Assembly (NCBI GenBank): GCA_050486225.1
Contig: JBJHCV010000002.1
Span: 1 to 64,000, forward strand
Direction: 5' to 3'
DNA from: JBBDIX01 sp050486225
Lineage (GTDB): Bacteria; Actinomycetota; Nitriliruptoria; Nitriliruptorales; Nitriliruptoraceae
DNA: 64,000 nucleotides
Positions 7,545-16,726 of this stretch are shown here, in pieces (positions within the stretch are counted from its first letter, which is position 1; the number at the start of each line of letters is the position of its first letter). The notes beneath the pieces are model-generated. The model saw only the letters and a program-made list of their open reading frames with translations, was not told where the DNA came from and made no database searches. A program made the translations under genes and the position numbers.

Positions 7545-8978
7545 TTGGGAACCGCACCTGAATCCGCGAGCGACGTCCTGTCGCTCATCGAGTCCGAGGG
7601 TTACGAGTTCGTCGACATGAGGTTCGTCGACCTGCCCGGGCTCGTCCAGCACTTCACCGTCCCCGTCTCCGCGGTGGACGAGAGCGTCTTCACCAACGGC
7701 CTGTACTTCGACGGCTCGTCCGTCCGGGGCTTCCAGGGCATCCAGGAGTCCGACATGCTCCTGCTGCCAGACGTCACCACGGCTCAGGAGGACCCGTTCC
7801 GGGACCGCAGGACCCTGATGATCTACTGCCACGTGCACGACGCGATCACCGGCGAGGCGTACTCGCGTGACCCGCGCAACATCGTGCGCAAGGCAGAGGC
7901 GTACCTCAGGGCGACGGGCATCGCGGACACGGTGTTCATGGGCCCGGAGGCCGAGTTCTTCATCTTCGACTCGATCCAGTTCTCCGGGCAGCCGCACCAC
8001 TCCTTCTACCGCATCGACTCGATCGAGGGCCCGTGGAACACGGGTGCCGACGAGGAGGGCGGGAACCTGGGCTACAAGCCCCGGACCAAGCAGGGCTACT
8101 TCCCGACCCCGCCGATGGACCACTACCAGGACCTGCGCTCGGAGATGAGCCACCAGCTCGAACGCGCGGGAATCCCTGTCGAACTGCAGCACCACGAGGT
8201 CGGCGCCGGCGGTCAGGCGGAGATCAACATCCGCTTCGACTCGCTCGCGGCCATGGGCGACAAGCTCATGACCTTCAAGTACATCATCAAGAACACCGCG
8301 TGGCGTGCCGGCAAGTCGGTGACGTTCATGCCCAAGCCGATCTTCGGCGACAACGGTTCGGGAATGCACACCCACCAGTCGCTGTGGAAGGACGGCGTGC
8401 CGCTGTTCTACGACGAGTCCGGGTATGGGCAGTTGTCCGAACTGGCTCGCTACTACATCGGCGGGATCCTGCACCACGCCCCGGCGGTGCTCGCCTTCAC
8501 CAACCCGACGACCAACAGCTACCGCCGTCTGGTCCCGGGATACGAGGCGCCGGTCAACCTCGTGTACTCGGCCCGCAACCGTTCGGCCGCGGTGCGCATC
8601 CCGATCACCGGTGACTCCCCGAAGGCGAAGCGCATCGAGTTCCGGGTGCCCGACCCGTCGTGCAACCCGTACCTGGCGTTCTCGGCCATGCTGATGGCCG
8701 GCCTCGACGGGATCCGCAACCGGATCGAGCCGCCGGACCCGGTCGACAAGGACATCTACGACCTGCCTCCGGAGGAGCTGTCGAACCTCCCGAGCGTGCC
8801 GCGCAGCCTCGAGGAGGCGCTGCACGGGCTCGAGGACGACCACGACTTCCTGCTCGAGGGCGGCGTGTTCACCGAGGACCTGCTCGAGAAGTACATCTCC
8901 TACAAGATGGACGAGGAGGTCGCGCAGGTCGGTCTGCGTCCGCACCCGCACGAGTTCCAGCTGTACTACGACATCTGA
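7545..8978 (+). CDS. glnA: Glutamine synthetase type I, adenylylation-type
   Basis: ATP-dependent synthesis of glutamine from glutamate and ammonium; dodecameric and cytoplasmic. The start is the TTG at 7545: AAGGAG (7532-7537) sits 7 nt before it and the resulting N-terminus MGTAPESASDVL fits. The 15 extra in-frame codons upstream lie before the ribosome site and are rejected. The product has 477 aa. Motifs: FDGSSVRGFQGI, GPEAEFFIFD (metal ligands), the ATP motif KPIFGDNGSGMHTHQS, and NPTTNSYRRLVPGYEAP. Tyr405 in IYDLPPEE is the adenylylation site of GSI-beta enzymes, matching the glnE gene in this window. A strong hairpin follows the gene. Confidence 0.97.
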   Translation: MGTAPESASDVLSLIESEGYEFVDMRFVDLPGLVQHFTVPVSAVDESVFTNGLYFDGSSVRGFQGIQESDMLLLPDVTTAQEDPFRDRRTLMIYCHVHDAITGEAYSRDPRNIVRKAEAYLRATGIADTVFMGPEAEFFIFDSIQFSGQPHHSFYRIDSIEGPWNTGADEEGGNLGYKPRTKQGYFPTPPMDHYQDLRSEMSHQLERAGIPVELQHHEVGAGGQAEINIRFDSLAAMGDKLMTFKYIIKNTAWRAGKSVTFMPKPIFGDNGSGMHTHQSLWKDGVPLFYDESGYGQLSELARYYIGGILHHAPAVLAFTNPTTNSYRRLVPGYEAPVNLVYSARNRSAAVRIPITGDSPKAKRIEFRVPDPSCNPYLAFSAMLMAGLDGIRNRIEPPDPVDKDIYDLPPEELSNLPSVPRSLEEALHGLEDDHDFLLEGGVFTEDLLEKYISYKMDEEVAQVGLRPHPHEFQLYYDI

Positions 8979-9009
8979 GCCAGACACCGGGGTCCTCACC
9001 CGACCCTGA

Positions 9010-9060
9010 CGACGAGGGCCGAACGGTTCGTCCATCGCGGACACCGTTCGGCCCTCGTCG
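9010..9060. terminator. Strong bidirectional terminator hairpin after glnA1
   Basis: A perfect 18-bp stem (9010-9027 with 9043-9060, sequence CGACGAGGGCCGAACGGT and its complement) around a 15-nt loop. It begins 31 nt after the glnA1 stop and ends 8 nt from the stop of the convergent DUF6131 gene. There is no T-tract, which is common in high-GC actinobacteria. Confidence 0.8.
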
Positions 9061-9068
9061 TCGTGTCC

Positions 9069-9227
9069 CTACCAGTAGTAGCGACGTGGGCCGACCGTTC
9101 GGCCGAGGGCACCGATCACCATGAGGATCGCGCCCAGGATGACCAGGATCCAGCCGATCGTGGACAGCAGTCCGGTTCTCAGCAGGAACGCGTCGAGCAG
9201 CAGCAGCAGGATTCCAGTGACGAGCAT
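9069..9227 (-). CDS. DUF6131-type small membrane protein
   Basis: A 52-aa protein of unknown function. The ATG at 9227 is preceded by AAGGAGG 5 nt upstream, which fixes the start; a longer in-frame reading lies before the ribosome site. Two hydrophobic helices (about residues 2-18 and 20-38) are followed by a basic aromatic tail (GRTVGPRRYYW). This layout, including the Gly-Arg-Arg-Tyr/Trp end, matches my memory of the DUF6131 family of actinobacterial membrane peptides. It converges on glnA1 across a shared hairpin. Confidence 0.7.
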   Translation of the reverse strand: MLVTGILLLLLDAFLLRTGLLSTIGWILVILGAILMVIGALGRTVGPRRYYW

Positions 9228-9464
9228 GTCGCCTCCTTGGGTCGTCGTGGGCGGTCGTCGAGACACTTCGCCCACCAGATGTGCCCCGACCGTGCCCTGG
9301 CGCCCGAGGCATCGACAGTGGCCACCTGGCCGGTTGGCCAGACCGCCTCGGACCGGGACCTCCGGCCCTGGTCCGCAGACGCGTCACCGTTACGATCACC
9401 TTCCGGTTCCGCTGAGGATCGGCGCTCCGCGCGGCGTGTCAGGTGCGCGGCCGAGGCATCCGCC

Positions 9465-10250
9465 ATGGACGTCGACACCTCGCGCCAGACCGACGTGGGC
9501 GCGCCCGCCACCTCCCCCTCCCCCAGCGGTTCGCTGCTGCTGACGCTCGTCGTGTCGGCCGCGCTCATCGCCGGCGCGCTCGGACTCGGCCTGTGGGCCG
9601 TCGGCTCCGGGATCGCTGCACGCGCCGGGGACGAGATCACCGTCACCGGTTCGGCGCGCGCGTCGGTCCGCAGCGACCGGGCCGTGTGGACCATCTCTGC
9701 CAGTGACCAGGCGCTGGACATCTCGTCGGCGATCTCCCGGACCAACGCCGCGCTGACCGCGGTCACCGACTACCTCGTCGCCGGAGGGATCGACCCCTCG
9801 GAGATCCAGCTCGACGCACTGTCGACGAGCGTCAACTACGAGTGGGTCGACGGCAACCTGACGTCGAACGTGTCGAGCTACGGCGCCTACCGAAACCTCA
9901 CGGTGCGCACGGACGACGTCGACGTCGTGGACCGTCTGAGCGCAGGACTCGGTGACGTGCTCGTGACCGGGATCGTGGTGTCGGCGTGGGCGCCCGAGTA
10001 CTACGTGACCACGCTCCCCGACCTGCGACCCCAGCTGCTGCGGGACGCGGTGGAGGATGCACAGACCCGCGCCGAGGCCATGCTGGAGACGACGGGTGGC
10101 CGTGTCGACCAGGTGCGTGCGATGCGGTCGGGCCCCTTCCAGGTCAGCACCCCAGACTCGGTCGATGTCAGCGACGGTGGCCTGTACGACACGACCACCA
10201 TCGACAAGACGGTGACCGCGACGGTGTCGGTGACGTTCACGACCCGCTGA
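9465..10250 (+). CDS. SIMPL-domain (DUF541) protein, membrane anchored
   Basis: A 261-aa protein with one N-terminal transmembrane helix (about residues 23-45) and an extracytoplasmic SIMPL/DUF541 domain from about residue 55. Family features include the opening strand ITVTGSARASVRSDRAVW, the repeated TNAALTAVTDYLV helix, and a C-terminal DAQTRAEAMLETTGG helix followed by a beta strand ending VTATVSVTF. SIMPL proteins form oligomeric periplasmic or surface assemblies of poorly defined function. The start is the ATG at 9465; the in-frame stretch upstream overlaps the divergent gene region and has no family similarity. A short inverted repeat, CTGGCC-GGTT-GGCCAG, lies upstream at 9326-9341. Confidence 0.8.
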   Translation: MDVDTSRQTDVGAPATSPSPSGSLLLTLVVSAALIAGALGLGLWAVGSGIAARAGDEITVTGSARASVRSDRAVWTISASDQALDISSAISRTNAALTAVTDYLVAGGIDPSEIQLDALSTSVNYEWVDGNLTSNVSSYGAYRNLTVRTDDVDVVDRLSAGLGDVLVTGIVVSAWAPEYYVTTLPDLRPQLLRDAVEDAQTRAEAMLETTGGRVDQVRAMRSGPFQVSTPDSVDVSDGGLYDTTTIDKTVTATVSVTFTTR

Positions 10251-10349
10251 GACCCGGCACCGGCCACCCGACGACGTGTGGTCGCGCGCGGCAGCGTGCC
10301 CCGAGCACTACCGTCGGGTGCTCCCCCCGTGCCGCAGGACCGGAGCCTC

Positions 10350-10910
10350 GTGACCACCGATCCGACCGGAGATCGACCGAGCCTCGAGCGGGACCGTGAC
10401 GACCTTGGGCGCCCCCAGCAGACGCGCCCGCGGGATCGCACCGGCCGTCCGCTGCCTCGTGGGACCACCGGGGTGGCCACGACCGAGGACCACCAGCCGG
10501 CCACGGTCGGTGAAGCGCTCGACCTGGGCCGTCGCCTCTGGGGCGAAGAGCGATTCTTCGAGGCCCACGAGTGCCTCGAGTTCGTGTGGCACGCCGTCGG
10601 CGAGGATGACGCGAACCTGTGGCAGGGGGTGATCCAGATCGCGGTGGCCGCCGTCCACCTCCAACGAGGAAACCCGGCCGGGGCGATCACCCTGCTGGAA
10701 CGGTCCGTGCGGCGCCTGACCGGGCTGCCGGACGTCCACCACGGGATCGCCGTACGGGACACGGTGGTGGCGTGCGAGCGGCTGCGCACGCGGCTGGTGG
10801 CCGGCGAACGGGTGGCCGCCTCGGACGTTCCCGGGTTCCCGGCGGCAGGCCCACGAGTGGAGGTCCGCGACGCTGCGGGCGCCGACCTGCGATCGGCTCC
10901 GATCGGGTGA
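10350..10910 (+). CDS. DUF309 domain protein
   Basis: A 186-aa protein with a DUF309 helical domain at about residues 55-135. The hallmark is the segment WGEERFFEAHECLEFVWHAV, with paired Glu/His residues, followed by LWQGVIQIAVAAVHLQRGN. DUF309 proteins have no settled function; the acidic and His residues in the helices suggest a metal or ligand site. The N-terminal 50 residues are basic and low-complexity. The GTG at 10350 is chosen because an upstream GTG at 10278 adds only low-complexity residues. It ends 19 nt from the convergent dnaE2 stop. Confidence 0.7.
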   Translation: MTTDPTGDRPSLERDRDDLGRPQQTRPRDRTGRPLPRGTTGVATTEDHQPATVGEALDLGRRLWGEERFFEAHECLEFVWHAVGEDDANLWQGVIQIAVAAVHLQRGNPAGAITLLERSVRRLTGLPDVHHGIAVRDTVVACERLRTRLVAGERVAASDVPGFPAAGPRVEVRDAAGADLRSAPIG

Positions 10911-10929
10911 CCCCCCGACAGTGGTCGTG

Positions 10930-13900
10930 TCAACGGAAGTCGCGCGTGTGCACGGCCATCTCGATCGGCAACGGTTCGAGACGACGGGCCACGACGTTCA
11001 CCGCACCCCCCGCTCGTTCCACCCGGCCGAGCACGATCAGCGCCCGGGAACTGGTGGCCACGGCACGGTGCTGTTCCCACACCCACGGCGCGCAGATGAC
11101 GTTCGCCATCCCGGTCTCGTCCTCGAGGTTGACGAACACCGTGCCGTTGGCGGTCGAGGGCTGCTGACGGTGGGTCACCACCCCGGCGACGCGAACCGTA
11201 CGCCCGTCCATCGCCCCGTCGAGGTCGACGGTGCGCAGCACACCACGCGCGTCCAGGGTGCCGCGCAGGTGGTCCATCGGCGATCCGGTCGTGCTCACCC
11301 CTGCCGCCCACAGGTCGGCGGCGATCTCCTCCGCTGCCGTCATCGGCACCAACGGGGGCGGGTCGGCCCCGATGGCCGTGTGGGAGAGCCGGTCTGGGGT
11401 CTGCCAGACGACTGCTCCCGCGGTCCACAGGTCCTCGCGGCGGTGGCCGTCGGGACGCCCGCGCACCGAGGCGAACGCGCCGGCAGTGGCGAGCGAATCG
11501 AGCGCGGCGCGCGACGGCCGTGCCGCGCGCACCACGTCCTCCATCGACCGGTGAGGCGCAGCGGCCACGATCCGTTCGGCCAGAGCCGTGCCCACGTCTC
11601 GCAGTGTGGACAGCCCCAGCCTCACGGCCAGTTCCCCGGTCGAGGTGTCGTCGACCTCCAGGGTCGTGCCGACCCCGCTGTGGTTGACGTCCGGCGGACG
11701 GACCACCACGCCGTGGCGTCGTGCGTCGGCGACCAGCGACTGCGAGGACCAGAACCCCATCGGTTGGTTGTCGAGCAGACCCGCGAGGAACGCCGCAGGG
11801 TGGTGCAGCTTCAGCCAGGCACTCGCGTACACGAGGTATGCGAAGCTGATCGCGTGTGACTCGGGGAACCCGAAGTCGGCGAACGCCTCGATCTGTCGGA
11901 AGATCCGGGTCGCGGTCGACTCGTCGACCCCGTGTGCCGCCATGCCGTCGAACAGGCGTCTCCGCAGCCTTTCCATGCGCTGCGCCGAACGCTTCGCGCC
12001 CATCGCCTGACGCAGTTCGTCCGCCTCTGCAGGACTCAGCCCTGCGACGTCCACGGCCATCTGCATCAGCTGTTCCTGGAACAACGGGACCCCCAGCGTG
12101 CGGGCCAGTGAACGTTCCAGGAGCGGATGCAGGTAGGTGACCGGCTCCTCTCCGTTGCGACGCCGGATGTAGGGGTGGACCGAGCCTCCCTGGATGGGCC
12201 CGGGACGAATGATCGCCACCTCGACCACCAGGTCGTGGAAGGTCCGCGGGCGCAGCCGCGGCAGGGTCGCGAGCTGGGCACGTGACTCGACCTGGAACAC
12301 CCCGATGGCGTCCCCTCGGCAGAGCATGTCGTAGACCTCGTCCTGCTGCGGAAGCGCCGCGAGATCGATGCGTGTGCCCTCGTGCACCTCGACGAGGTCC
12401 ACCGTGTCGTGCAGCGCGGACAGCATCCCGAGACCCAGCAGGTCGAACTTGACCAGCCCGGCGTCGGCGCAGTCGTCCTTGTCCCACTGCAGGACCGTTC
12501 GCCCCTCCATGCGGGCGTGTTCGACGGGACAGACCTCCACCACCGGACGTGAGCACAGCACCATCCCGCCCGAATGGACACCGAGGTGACGCGGGGCACC
12601 CTCGAGTCGTGTCGCGAGCCCCAGCACGTCGGCCGGGATGTCCGTCTCTGCCGACCCGTCTCGCGCCGACCAACGAGGCACCTGCCGGGTCCATGCATCG
12701 ACCTGTCCCCGAGCGTGACCGAGCGCTCGGGCCGCGTCACGGATCGCGGAACGGGGCCGGTAGGTGATGACGTTGGCCACCTGGGCCGCGTTCATCCTCC
12801 CGTAGCGGTCGTAGACGTACTGGATGACCTCCTCGCGACGCGCCGACTCGATGTCGAGGTCGATGTCGGGGGGACCGTCACGATGCGGGGACAGGAAGCG
12901 TTCGAACAGCAGGTCGAGGCGGACCGCGTCCGCCCGGGTGATCCCGAGCACGAAGCACACGGCGGAGTTCGCGGCCGATCCACGGCCCTGACACAGGATG
13001 TCGCGGGACACACAGAACTCGACGAGGTCCCGCACGATCAGGAAGTAGCCCGGATAGTCCAGCTGCTCGATGACGCCCAGTTCGTGATCGATCTGCTCCC
13101 AGGCTCCGGGCAGCTGTGGGGCGTCGCGTGGACCGTAACGTCGTCGTGCTCCCTGTTCGGTCAGTTCCCGCAACCAGCTCATCGGTGAGTGACCAGCGGG
13201 GACGTCGAACCCCGGCAGTTCGGGCACGACCAGCTGCAGGTCGAACCGCAGCAGACGACCGAGTTCTGCGGTCGCCTCGACCGCTCCGGGGAACCGACGG
13301 AACCGGCGGGCCTGTTCCGCGCCCGAACGCAGGTGGGCGGCCGGGGACGCCGGCAACCAGCCGTCGAGGTCGTCGAGACTCCGTCGGGACCGGATCGCCG
13401 CCATCGCACCGGCGAGGCGGTGATCCGACGGTCGCGCGAAGTGCACGTTGTTGGACACCACCACCTCGACGCGCTCGTCGACGGCGATCCGAGCCAGTGC
13501 GTCGTTGCGGTGACCATCCATCGGATCGGCGTGGTCGACGAGTTCCACCGCGACGTTGTCCCGCCCGAACGCCTGCACCAGCCGTCGCAGTGCGCGGCGT
13601 GCTGCGGTCGGCCCCTCGGAGGTCAGGGCGCGGACCACCGGCCCCTTGCGACATCCCGCGAGCACCATCCAGTGCCCGTCGGCGGCCTCGGCGAGCTGGT
13701 CGACGGCAGGCCGCCCGGCCTGTGGGACCGGAACACCGGAGAACCCGTCCGGCTCCCCGGGACCCCGGACACCGTCGGGGACGGGGGACCCGCCATACCA
13801 CGGTCGTCCCTTCTCCCCCGCGAGCTGCGCGACCGACAGTGCCCGTGACAGGTTGGCGTAGCCCTGCGGATCCCGTGCGAGCACCACCAGGTGCTCGGCA

Positions 13901-14292
13901 TCGGGATCGGGTGCCCCCTGCCGAGGGGCGGACGCACCGATGGACAGCTCTGCCCCGAAGACCGTGCCGACTCCTGCCTCTCGTGCCGCTCGGGCGAACC
14001 GGACCACCCCGTACAGGCCGTCGTGGTCGGTCAGTCCGAGTGTCTCGATCCCGAGCCGCGAGGCCTCCTCCACGAGCCGTTCCGGGGAGGACGCACCGTC
14101 GAGGAAGCTCAGGTTCGAGTGGCAGTGCAGTTCTGCGTACGGGACGACCGGCGTGCCACGTGGAGGTGACGGCGCCACCGGAGGATCGCCACGGTTCGTC
14201 GACCCCGTCGCACGCTCCTCCTCTGGAGTCACGTGTCCGCGCAGCCGCGCCTCGAGGTCTGGCCACGCGATCGGAGGGTTGCCCCAGCCCAT
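10930..14292 (-). CDS. dnaE2: Error-prone DNA polymerase III alpha subunit
   Basis: A translesion replicative-type polymerase that does the synthesis step in the ImuA'-ImuB-DnaE2 mutasome. The 1120-aa product has an N-terminal PHP domain (AELHCHSNLSFLDGAS, then LTDHDGLYG), the C-family palm with GRGSAANSAVCFVLGI and the catalytic acidic cluster PPDIDLDIES, finger and helix-hairpin-helix regions, and a C-terminal OB fold (VRVAGVVTHRQQPS). The N-terminus MGWGNPPIAWPDLEARL matches the conserved start of actinobacterial DnaE2. It lies 18 nt downstream of imuB and is expected to be co-transcribed from the LexA-boxed promoter of imuA'. Confidence 0.95.
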   Translation of the reverse strand: MGWGNPPIAWPDLEARLRGHVTPEEERATGSTNRGDPPVAPSPPRGTPVVPYAELHCHSNLSFLDGASSPERLVEEASRLGIETLGLTDHDGLYGVVRFARAAREAGVGTVFGAELSIGASAPRQGAPDPDAEHLVVLARDPQGYANLSRALSVAQLAGEKGRPWYGGSPVPDGVRGPGEPDGFSGVPVPQAGRPAVDQLAEAADGHWMVLAGCRKGPVVRALTSEGPTAARRALRRLVQAFGRDNVAVELVDHADPMDGHRNDALARIAVDERVEVVVSNNVHFARPSDHRLAGAMAAIRSRRSLDDLDGWLPASPAAHLRSGAEQARRFRRFPGAVEATAELGRLLRFDLQLVVPELPGFDVPAGHSPMSWLRELTEQGARRRYGPRDAPQLPGAWEQIDHELGVIEQLDYPGYFLIVRDLVEFCVSRDILCQGRGSAANSAVCFVLGITRADAVRLDLLFERFLSPHRDGPPDIDLDIESARREEVIQYVYDRYGRMNAAQVANVITYRPRSAIRDAARALGHARGQVDAWTRQVPRWSARDGSAETDIPADVLGLATRLEGAPRHLGVHSGGMVLCSRPVVEVCPVEHARMEGRTVLQWDKDDCADAGLVKFDLLGLGMLSALHDTVDLVEVHEGTRIDLAALPQQDEVYDMLCRGDAIGVFQVESRAQLATLPRLRPRTFHDLVVEVAIIRPGPIQGGSVHPYIRRRNGEEPVTYLHPLLERSLARTLGVPLFQEQLMQMAVDVAGLSPAEADELRQAMGAKRSAQRMERLRRRLFDGMAAHGVDESTATRIFRQIEAFADFGFPESHAISFAYLVYASAWLKLHHPAAFLAGLLDNQPMGFWSSQSLVADARRHGVVVRPPDVNHSGVGTTLEVDDTSTGELAVRLGLSTLRDVGTALAERIVAAAPHRSMEDVVRAARPSRAALDSLATAGAFASVRGRPDGHRREDLWTAGAVVWQTPDRLSHTAIGADPPPLVPMTAAEEIAADLWAAGVSTTGSPMDHLRGTLDARGVLRTVDLDGAMDGRTVRVAGVVTHRQQPSTANGTVFVNLEDETGMANVICAPWVWEQHRAVATSSRALIVLGRVERAGGAVNVVARRLEPLPIEMAVHTRDFR

Positions 14293-14310
14293 CAGCGGAC
14301 CACCTTCCGG

Positions 14311-15909
14311 TCAGTCATACCGGGCCTCCATGGCCCAGCGTCCGGACTCCACGACCAGCAGCCATGCGACACCGCGGTCGTCGACGACCTGCATCCGCGC
14401 CGTCCGGGAACCCTCTCGCTCCCACCATCGTTCGTCAGAGAGCCACGGGCCCGCCCACGACACGACTCCTCTCCATCTGCCGGCAGAACTCGTGCGCACG
14501 CGTGTCGGAGGCGCACTGAGGTCCCCCCGGGCGGACACGACAACGGGGCCTCCGTCCTCGTCGCACAGTTCCACGTCCGTCGGGATCGCCGGCACGGTCG
14601 CCGGAGCCGGTGGGGGGATCCGTCCCGGCCAGGGACGCGGTGTCGACACGAGGTCCTCACGCCGTTCCCAGGGAACGGCCACGACCCATCCTGCGGGGCC
14701 TCGCCCTCCCCGCTCTCGGGCGGCGAACACGCGATCCGGGCCGAGCAGACCCTGCAGACGGGTGACCGCCTGGTGCGCGCGTCTCTCCTCGTCCGTCGGA
14801 CCTCCCGACAGGGTGAGCTGCCGACCTCCACGCAGCACCTCCACCGCAGAGAGCTCCACCAGACAGATCCCCCCCGTCGGGCGCTGCCGACCCGGGACCT
14901 CCGGGGCGGACAACCAGCCATCGAGCTGCCAGCGGAGGCGCTCCACGAGCGTGGGGGCGTCGAACCCGTCGCTCGACCGCCAGTGCCGGGCCAGTCGTTC
15001 ACCGTGTTCGGTCTCCACGGCGATCTCCACGACGCGACACACGAAGCCGCGGCGGGACAGGTCGATCAGCAGGTCCTCCGCCGTCCGTCGCGTGGCGAAC
15101 GCGACCGCCTCTGCACGGTTGACCGGAGGATCGAGTTCACGACGTGCGCACGGCTGCTCCTCGAGGTCCCCCACGACGAGGTGGTGAGGGTCCTCTCCGC
15201 TGGCCAGACGGTGGGCGCGTCGTCCGATCTCCCCGAAACGATCGGTGACCTGGCGGCGAGGCAGCGCCGCGAGCGCTCCGAGCGTCGAGATGCCGAGCCT
15301 GTGCGCGTCGGCGACGAACTCCTCCATCGAGGTGGCCCCGGACCGGAGGTTCCGTCGGGCAGCGCGATCGTGGTCGACCATCTCTCGCAACACCTCGACC
15401 GGCAGCGGTGCACAGAAGGCGGCGTCGCCTCCGGGGTCGACGTGCAGCATCGGCCTCGCCCGACGGGCAGCGATCACGGCCACGGCACAGGTGTCTGCGA
15501 CCCCGACCCGACTGGTCGGTGCCCCTTCGGGAAGCGCCGCATCGACCGCAGCCCGCAGTCGGTCGACGAAGGCAGACTCCCCCCCGTGGATCCGGGCTGG
15601 ACCACGGGTCGCCGACACGACGAGTCCGGGCCGCAGCACCTCGGTGGCGGGGACGAGATCGAGGATGGTCGTCACGATCGGTTCGAACCGCCGTGCGTCG
15701 CGCGCCGGGTCGTCCTCGACGAGATGCAGTTGCGGACACCGGGTCTGTGCCTGTCGACGCCTCAGGCCCCGTCGAACCCCCTGCCTCCGCGCCTCCACAG
15801 TGCTGGCGAGCACCCGGTCGGCCCGCAGCACGGCCGCTGGCTGGTCGAGGGGGACCTCCGCAGCCGTCAGGGGCCAGTCCGCGAGCCACAGCACGGCATG
15901 ACGGCTCAT
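14311..15909 (-). CDS. imuB: ImuB-like Y-family polymerase homologue (catalytically degenerate)
   Basis: An adaptor of the mutagenic translesion complex that links DnaE2 and ImuA' to the beta clamp. The ATG at 15909 overlaps the imuA' stop (ATGA), giving 532 aa. A Y-family core is recognisable (TLGALAALPRRQVTDRFGE, then the little-finger region), but the catalytic acidic motifs are missing: the N-terminal motif reads VLWLADWPLTAAEV and the SIDE motif is absent (GPARIHGGESAFVDRL instead). That is the known signature of ImuB rather than DinB/Pol IV. The C-terminal 150 residues are variable. An upstream in-frame reading to 16017 is inside imuA' and is rejected. Confidence 0.88.
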   Translation of the reverse strand: MSRHAVLWLADWPLTAAEVPLDQPAAVLRADRVLASTVEARRQGVRRGLRRRQAQTRCPQLHLVEDDPARDARRFEPIVTTILDLVPATEVLRPGLVVSATRGPARIHGGESAFVDRLRAAVDAALPEGAPTSRVGVADTCAVAVIAARRARPMLHVDPGGDAAFCAPLPVEVLREMVDHDRAARRNLRSGATSMEEFVADAHRLGISTLGALAALPRRQVTDRFGEIGRRAHRLASGEDPHHLVVGDLEEQPCARRELDPPVNRAEAVAFATRRTAEDLLIDLSRRGFVCRVVEIAVETEHGERLARHWRSSDGFDAPTLVERLRWQLDGWLSAPEVPGRQRPTGGICLVELSAVEVLRGGRQLTLSGGPTDEERRAHQAVTRLQGLLGPDRVFAARERGGRGPAGWVVAVPWERREDLVSTPRPWPGRIPPPAPATVPAIPTDVELCDEDGGPVVVSARGDLSAPPTRVRTSSAGRWRGVVSWAGPWLSDERWWEREGSRTARMQVVDDRGVAWLLVVESGRWAMEARYD

Positions 15910-16628
15910 GCCACGCCCCCGCCTGCTCCGGCCGCCGATCCGACCGGGGAGAGTCGTCGTACCCGGCCCCTGTCGTTGCTCGACACGTCGACCGACCCAC
16001 CGGCCGCCGGCAACCACAGGGACACCACACGAGGGCGGGATGCCGCCCCTCGGCCGCGCACCTGAACGTCGACCCGACGTGCCGTGAGGTGCCCGTGCCC
16101 GTCGGCGATGCCCTCCCAGTGCCCACCGACGACCGTCAGACGCAGATGGGCGTCGTCGACGTCGGGCTCACGTTCACACACCAGCACCAGCACGGTTCCC
16201 TGCTGGCGCGCCCGGGCACGCAGGCGCCTGACCACCGCGGGGGTCAGCGCTCCGGTGTGCTGCAGCAGCACGACGTCGAACCCGTCGACGAGCGTGGAGA
16301 CGACCTCGAGCCAACGACCACCCGGAGAGGGCACGAGCACCAGACGGTCCAGGCACACCCCGGCCTCCTGCGCCGCGGCCAGACCCAGTCCCGGCACCCC
16401 GACGATCGCACACCAGGACCGTGAGGAGGTCGTCGCGACCAGGGAGAGCGCGAGAGAACGCGAGGCGGTCACCGTGTACAGGGCCCCCCGTCGCAATCCC
16501 GGTTCACCGAGCAGGGGCTCGAGGGGGCCTGCGACCTCCAGCAGGGAGGGCACGAGGGACGCGGCGCTCGACCACTCCTCCACGCCGGAGGCGAGGGTGG
16601 TGGCCAGGGCGTCGGAGGAGGCGGGCAT
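15906..16628 (-). CDS. imuA': ImuA'-like mutasome component
   Basis: A RecA-like accessory protein of the ImuA'-ImuB-DnaE2 mutasome, assigned mainly by position and moderate resemblance. The product is 240 aa. It contains hydrophobic beta-strand and turn segments (CAIVGVPGLGLAAAQEAGV, VLLQHTGALTPAVVRRLRAR) typical of a RecA-like core, without an intact Walker A motif. The start is set at the ATG 16628 because the LexA box lies 15 nt upstream; an earlier in-frame start at 16685 would place the operator inside the gene. No clear ribosome site precedes 16628, so translation may be leaderless. It overlaps imuB by 4 nt (ATGA). Confidence 0.75.
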   Translation of the reverse strand: MPASSDALATTLASGVEEWSSAASLVPSLLEVAGPLEPLLGEPGLRRGALYTVTASRSLALSLVATTSSRSWCAIVGVPGLGLAAAQEAGVCLDRLVLVPSPGGRWLEVVSTLVDGFDVVLLQHTGALTPAVVRRLRARARQQGTVLVLVCEREPDVDDAHLRLTVVGGHWEGIADGHGHLTARRVDVQVRGRGAASRPRVVSLWLPAAGGSVDVSSNDRGRVRRLSPVGSAAGAGGGVA

Positions 16629-16642
16629 CGTGCCGGCGAGTA

Positions 16643-16658
16643 TCGAACGTGTGTTCGA
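16643..16658. promoter_or_regulatory. LexA (SOS) box of the imuA'-imuB-dnaE2 operon
   Basis: A perfect 16-bp palindrome TCGAAC-GTGT-GTTCGA, matching the actinobacterial SOS consensus TCGAAC-N4-GTTCGA. It ends 15 nt before the imuA' start and overlaps a GATACT-like -10 element on the minus strand. LexA repression of this operon, relieved by DNA damage, is the expected regulation. Confidence 0.88.
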
Positions 16659-16726
16659 GTACGTCAACTCGACGACCGCGGGCAACCCCGTCTCGCACGC
16701 ACACGTGCACCCGGCGCACGAGACGG

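Noticed and set aside
9326..9341. A 6-bp inverted repeat CTGGCC-GGTT-GGCCAG upstream of the SIMPL gene
   Set aside because: Too short to be distinguished from chance in GC-rich DNA; noted only in the gene entry.
10001..12694. An 897-codon open frame on the minus strand covering the SIMPL and DUF309 genes and part of dnaE2
   Set aside because: It is Arg/Gly/Pro-rich low-complexity sequence in a shifted frame across three well-supported genes; long open shadow frames are expected at this GC content.
16629..16685. An in-frame 19-codon extension of imuA'
   Set aside because: It would contain the LexA operator and has no ribosome site; the shorter start is preferred.
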